From assembly GCA_022708765.1 (NCBI GenBank), contig JAKIYB010000176.1, forward strand, positions 1 to 8,203: a DNA stretch of 8,203 nt, read 5' to 3'. The notes under the pieces are model-generated. The model did no database searches. It had not been told where the DNA came from and worked only from the letters and a program-made list of their open reading frames with translations. Positions within the stretch are counted from its first letter, which is position 1, and each line of letters opens with the position of its first letter. Below are positions 5,856-8,203 of the stretch, one piece after another. Source of the stretch: Armatimonadota bacterium (GTDB lineage: Bacteria; Armatimonadota; Hebobacteria; CAIYQO01). The translations under genes were made by a program, and so were the position numbers.

Positions 5856-7529
5856 ATGAGAAAAGGTTTTGTAGTTCTGATGGCGGCTTGCGTACTGGCG
5901 ATCAGTACGGTCGCCTTTGCCGCGCCGCAGCCGCTGACGAATGCGGATCTGGCGCAGGTGTCCGCGGGTGCGGGCATTCTCGACTGGTTCCTAGGGACCG
6001 GTACCGGCAATCCGGCCAGCGGGCTGACCAGCCCAACCGGCACCGCGATTGCCGATGGTGAGCAGGCGGTAGCGGTAGACGGCGATGGCAGCGCGAACGC
6101 CGCCGCGGGCGCGCTGGCCGATCAAGCCGCGCAAGCGGTGAATGGCGAAGCCAACACCACCGAGCAGAATCCGACGGACAGCGCCGTGTCGTCTACCGGC
6201 GGATTGAGCGCCAATTCTCAGGATGACGGCCTGGCGCTGGCCGCAGCGGAAAACAGCCTGGCGGCCTATTCCGACAATCCGGAAGATAGCGCGGTTGCCG
6301 CCGGTGTCGGGAATGAGGCGCAGAATTTCTCTGACAACGGCGATGTGGCCAATGCCACGGACAATGCGCTGGCGATTGCCGATGCCACTGGCGCCGCGAA
6401 TGCTTTCGGTGAGAACAGCCAGGCGTTCGACGGTAACGATGACGTGGCGGTGGCCAGCAATGGCGTGGCAATCGGGAATGCCGATGGCGCCGCAACAAAC
6501 ATTGGCGATGGGAACATTGCCATTGACGACCCGAACAACGTGATCCTGGCGCAGGACCAGGGCGTGGCCGTGCAGAACGAAGGCGAGTTGGCCTGGACGG
6601 AGAGCGGCATCGCGGTGGCGAATCCGAGCGATGTGGCGATCTCCACCGGCAGCGGCGTTGCCGCCGAGGACAGCTACTTCGCCGTGGCGTCCGAGAATGG
6701 CGCCGCCGCCAACGACAACGACGATTCGGCGGTCGCGGCAGGCACCGGCAACATCGCTATTGACGACCCGAGCGACGCGGTGGTGAACACCGGCAGCGGC
6801 ATCGCGGCCGAGGACAGCGACCTGGCCATCGCCAGCGACAACGGCATCGCGCTGGAGGACAACGATGACGCCGCCAACGCGGTAGGCACCGGCAACACCG
6901 CGCTCAACGCCAGCGACAACACGGAAAGCACCATCGCGCTGGGCGGCGGCAACGCCGCCAATGCCAACGGTAACGCGCAGGCGGCTGCCGGCGACGGTAA
7001 CAAGCAGCAGTACCAGGATGCCGACAACGCCATCGCGGCGATGGACAACGCCACCGTGACCGTAGCAGAGAATGAGATTGAAAACAGCACCATCGAAGAT
7101 GGTTCGGCAGCGGTCGTCGGCAATGGCAACCAGGTAAGCACTCTCTATGACGACACCGACATCTCGGTAGAGACCGACGGCGGCGAACTCGAGGTGGAAG
7201 GCGTCATCGCGAAGGAAGCGGTGATCACCGATTCATTCAACACCAAAGAGGTGGAGATTGACGTGACGGTGACCATCAATGACTCCTTCAACGTGACCAC
7301 CAACGCCATGGAGATCAGCGGGCAGAACGGCGTGTCCGCCATCGTGCTGGCCAACTCGCTCGGCGAGCAGTATATCGGCACGAACCTGAATGTGACCAGC
7401 GCCGCCAGCACGGTGCCGTCCGTGTCCGCTCCGGGCGTCCCGGCGGCCACCATCGGCGCGGCGACGGCCACCACCACGCTCAACCAGATCGTCGTCAACG
7501 GCAGCGAAGACATCACCGTTACCTTCTAA
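5856..7529 (+). CDS. exported acidic repeat protein, ~8-residue repeat, possible beta-solenoid
   Basis: This 557-aa protein is not assignable to a named family. Residues 1-23 are a Sec signal peptide (R2-K3, hydrophobic core, A-F-A-A). They are followed directly by P24-x-P-L-T-N-A-D-L32-A-Q-V35-S-A-G38, which looks like a double-glycine leader but lies after the signal peptide. Residues about 125-430 show a degenerate 8-residue beat, [VIA]-A-x-x-x-[DGN]-x-[GDN] (for example VAIGNADG, VAISTGSG, IAAEDSDL). One 48-residue double copy equals six octads. Recurrent turns are D-D-P-N-N and D-D-P-S-D. After the signal peptide I count three Lys and no Arg, His or Cys, with Asp/Glu/Asn/Ala dominant. 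Residues about 430-557 are strand-rich and end in I-T-V-T-F. An extracellular calcium-binding solenoid, adhesin-like or matrix protein is plausible by inference. It lies upstream of a relative at 7599. Confidence 0.85.
   Translation: MRKGFVVLMAACVLAISTVAFAAPQPLTNADLAQVSAGAGILDWFLGTGTGNPASGLTSPTGTAIADGEQAVAVDGDGSANAAAGALADQAAQAVNGEANTTEQNPTDSAVSSTGGLSANSQDDGLALAAAENSLAAYSDNPEDSAVAAGVGNEAQNFSDNGDVANATDNALAIADATGAANAFGENSQAFDGNDDVAVASNGVAIGNADGAATNIGDGNIAIDDPNNVILAQDQGVAVQNEGELAWTESGIAVANPSDVAISTGSGVAAEDSYFAVASENGAAANDNDDSAVAAGTGNIAIDDPSDAVVNTGSGIAAEDSDLAIASDNGIALEDNDDAANAVGTGNTALNASDNTESTIALGGGNAANANGNAQAAAGDGNKQQYQDADNAIAAMDNATVTVAENEIENSTIEDGSAAVVGNGNQVSTLYDDTDISVETDGGELEVEGVIAKEAVITDSFNTKEVEIDVTVTINDSFNVTTNAMEISGQNGVSAIVLANSLGEQYIGTNLNVTSAASTVPSVSAPGVPAATIGAATATTTLNQIVVNGSEDITVTF
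6600..6917 (+). repeat. 144-bp (48-residue) tandem duplication inside the repeat protein
   Basis: ACCGGCAGCGGC starts at 6645 and recurs at 6789, exactly 144 bases later, in the same frame. Over about 45 aligned residues roughly 27 are identical (T-G-S-G-[VI]-A-A-E-D-S; D-N-D-D; G-T-G-N). Related shorter echoes are GNIAIDDP at 6510 and 6747, and D-S-A-V-A-A-G at 6285 and 6723. The third-base differences point to an old duplication. Confidence 0.75.
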
Positions 7530-7549
7530 GTCACCTGGCTGAAGAATCC

Positions 7550-7576
7550 GGGGAGCCGGCGGGAGGCCGGCTCCCC
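7550..7576 (+). terminator. 11-bp GC-rich hairpin between the two exported-protein genes
   Basis: GGGGAGCCGGC (7550-7560) pairs perfectly with GCCGGCTCCCC (7566-7576) around GGGAG. No T-run follows; the next bases are ACGAGGAAGG, leading into the downstream ribosome-binding site. It may be a partial terminator or an mRNA 3'-end stabiliser that makes the upstream gene's message more abundant, with readthrough into 7599. Confidence 0.55.
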
Positions 7577-7598
7577 ACGAGGAAGGAAGGAGGGAACG

Positions 7599-8135
7599 AT
7601 GGGCAGGAATATGAGCCGCATGCTTGGCTGCGCGGGCATCGCGCTGATGATGAGCCTGATGGCGGTGGCCGGCCCTCGTCCGATGAGCGACGATCAGCTC
7701 GACGCGGTCTATGCCGCCGGGTTCGATGTCGAAATCAGGATGGATATGGATCTGGCGGCCAGCAATCCGGATGCGCTGGTGCTGCAGGGCGGTGACCCGG
7801 AGATGTTGTCGCAGCTCTTCACCAGCGGTATTCCCCTGGCACGCAGCGCCAGCACCGGACGCAACACCGCGCTGATAGACCCGTCCGGTGCCTACATGCC
7901 GAATCTACAGAACCTGACGGTGAACAACATCAACATCACCGGCGAAGCGCTGAAAGACGCCACCACCCTGCTGAACATTTTCGCCCTGGATGGCGACGTG
8001 GCGGTAGGGCTGAATCTGAACGTGATCGTGAATCCGGTTGGCGGCAACTGGAATATCAATCAGACGAACATGAACTGGACAAATCTGCTCGTTTCGGATG
8101 CGCTCAGTACACTGGGTGCGGGCGGCGTGTTGTAA
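7599..8135 (+). CDS. exported protein sharing leader motif and C-terminal module with upstream neighbour
   Basis: This 178-aa protein has no named function. The start is ATG 7599, preceded by AGGAGG at 7588-7593. Residues 1-24 are a Sec signal peptide (R3, R7, hydrophobic M-L-G-C-A-G-I-A-L-M-M-S-L-M, A-V-A). P26-R-P-M-S-D-D-Q-L34-D-A-V37-Y-A-A-G41 follows directly and aligns with P24-Q-P-L-T-N-A-D-L-A-Q-V-S-A-G of the upstream protein. The second half, from I113-T-G115 to N139-L-N-V142, also aligns with I487-S-G to N510-L-N-V513 upstream (hydrophobic run, G-[DE]-x-x-[VI]-G-x-N-L-N-V). It lacks the octad repeats and has an Asn-rich ending (W-N-I-N-Q-T-N-M-N-W-T-N). The single early Cys11 is inside the signal peptide and is not a lipobox. 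It is probably cotranscribed with the 5856 gene, 69 bases downstream past a hairpin. It may be a minor subunit, anchor or assembly partner, by inference. Confidence 0.8.
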   Translation: MGRNMSRMLGCAGIALMMSLMAVAGPRPMSDDQLDAVYAAGFDVEIRMDMDLAASNPDALVLQGGDPEMLSQLFTSGIPLARSASTGRNTALIDPSGAYMPNLQNLTVNNINITGEALKDATTLLNIFALDGDVAVGLNLNVIVNPVGGNWNINQTNMNWTNLLVSDALSTLGAGGVL

Positions 8136-8164
8136 ACTGAACGAGGTAGGACTTTCGTTTATGC

Positions 8165-8203
8165 ATTCAGCGCTCACTCCCTGGATCCCTCTCCCACTCG
8201 GGG
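8165..8203. repeat. possible left end of a dispersed GGGAGAGGG-type intergenic repeat
   Basis: The last bases, CCTGGATCCCTCTCCC then ACTCGGGG, read on the minus strand as a GAGTGGGAGAGGG string. I recall that string from widespread short intergenic repeats with GGGAGAGGG and AGGGTGAGGG arms. The window stops before the second arm, so this is tentative. The ATG at 8161 opens only 14 codons to the edge and is not called as a gene. Confidence 0.3.

Noticed and set aside
5856..5925. Lipoprotein signal in the exported proteins (Cys12 in the first, Cys11 in the second)
   Set aside because: The residues before the Cys (L-M-A-A-C and M-L-G-C) are poor lipoboxes, the Cys lies too early in the hydrophobic core, and good type I cleavage sites follow.
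6226..7140. CRISPR array or RTX calcium-binding repeats
   Set aside because: The repeats are coding, in frame and degenerate, without constant spacers, and the G-G-x-G-x-D nonapeptide of RTX is not present.
5856..7529. Bacteriocin precursor, because of the Gly-Gly-like motif
   Set aside because: A Sec signal peptide precedes the motif, the product is very large and repetitive, and no immunity protein, C39 transporter or modifying enzyme is in the window.

Overview
This is a GC-rich bacterial window, probably from an uncultured or environmental lineage. The gene mix is a cytosolic GH2 beta-mannosidase, a non-heme member of the uroporphyrinogen-decarboxylase superfamily, the C-terminal tail of a large TPR-type regulator, an OmpR-type regulator with a worn receiver, and Ala/Asn/Asp-rich exported proteins. 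That mix reminds me of Armatimonadota, Planctomycetota or Chloroflexota-like genomes. No marker gene is present, so this placement is a guess from gene content only.

Left part (1-1398): the last 43 codons of a protein whose tail resembles a secretin C-terminus, followed one base later by an OmpR-family regulator. Its winged helix is intact, but its receiver lacks the acidic pair and the conserved lysine. A short intergenic stretch then carries a fragment that looks like a dispersed GAG-type repeat. After it comes a GTG-started 157-aa protein of unknown function.

Middle part (1550-5166): a beta-mannosidase gene split by a frameshift at about 3395. The two pieces together would make about 833 aa, the normal family length. 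It is followed by a UROD-superfamily protein with an HSCGN motif. The 94-base gap between them can fold into a 14-pair stem enclosing a smaller hairpin, and the outer stem covers the whole GAGGAG ribosome-binding site of the UROD-like gene. A competing hairpin would free that site. The pair suggests handling of mannose-containing glycans plus a possible one-carbon or corrinoid-type reaction, but no functional link is proven.

Right part (5167-8203): a minus-strand remnant of a TPR/LuxR-type C-terminal tail, then about 250 bases without a convincing gene, then two adjacent plus-strand genes for exported proteins with excellent ribosome-binding sites. Both proteins have a Sec signal peptide followed at once by the same P-x-P-[LM]-[ST]-[ND]-x-x-L-x-x-V-x-A motif, which resembles a double-glycine leader. 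Both also share a C-terminal segment ending in N-L-N-V. The first (557 aa) is built on a roughly 8-residue repeat, is extremely acidic, and has no Arg, His or Cys in its mature part. An 11-bp hairpin separates the two genes. This pair is the best candidate for an undescribed system here: a repeat-rich, calcium-binding or self-assembling surface or matrix protein with a smaller partner.
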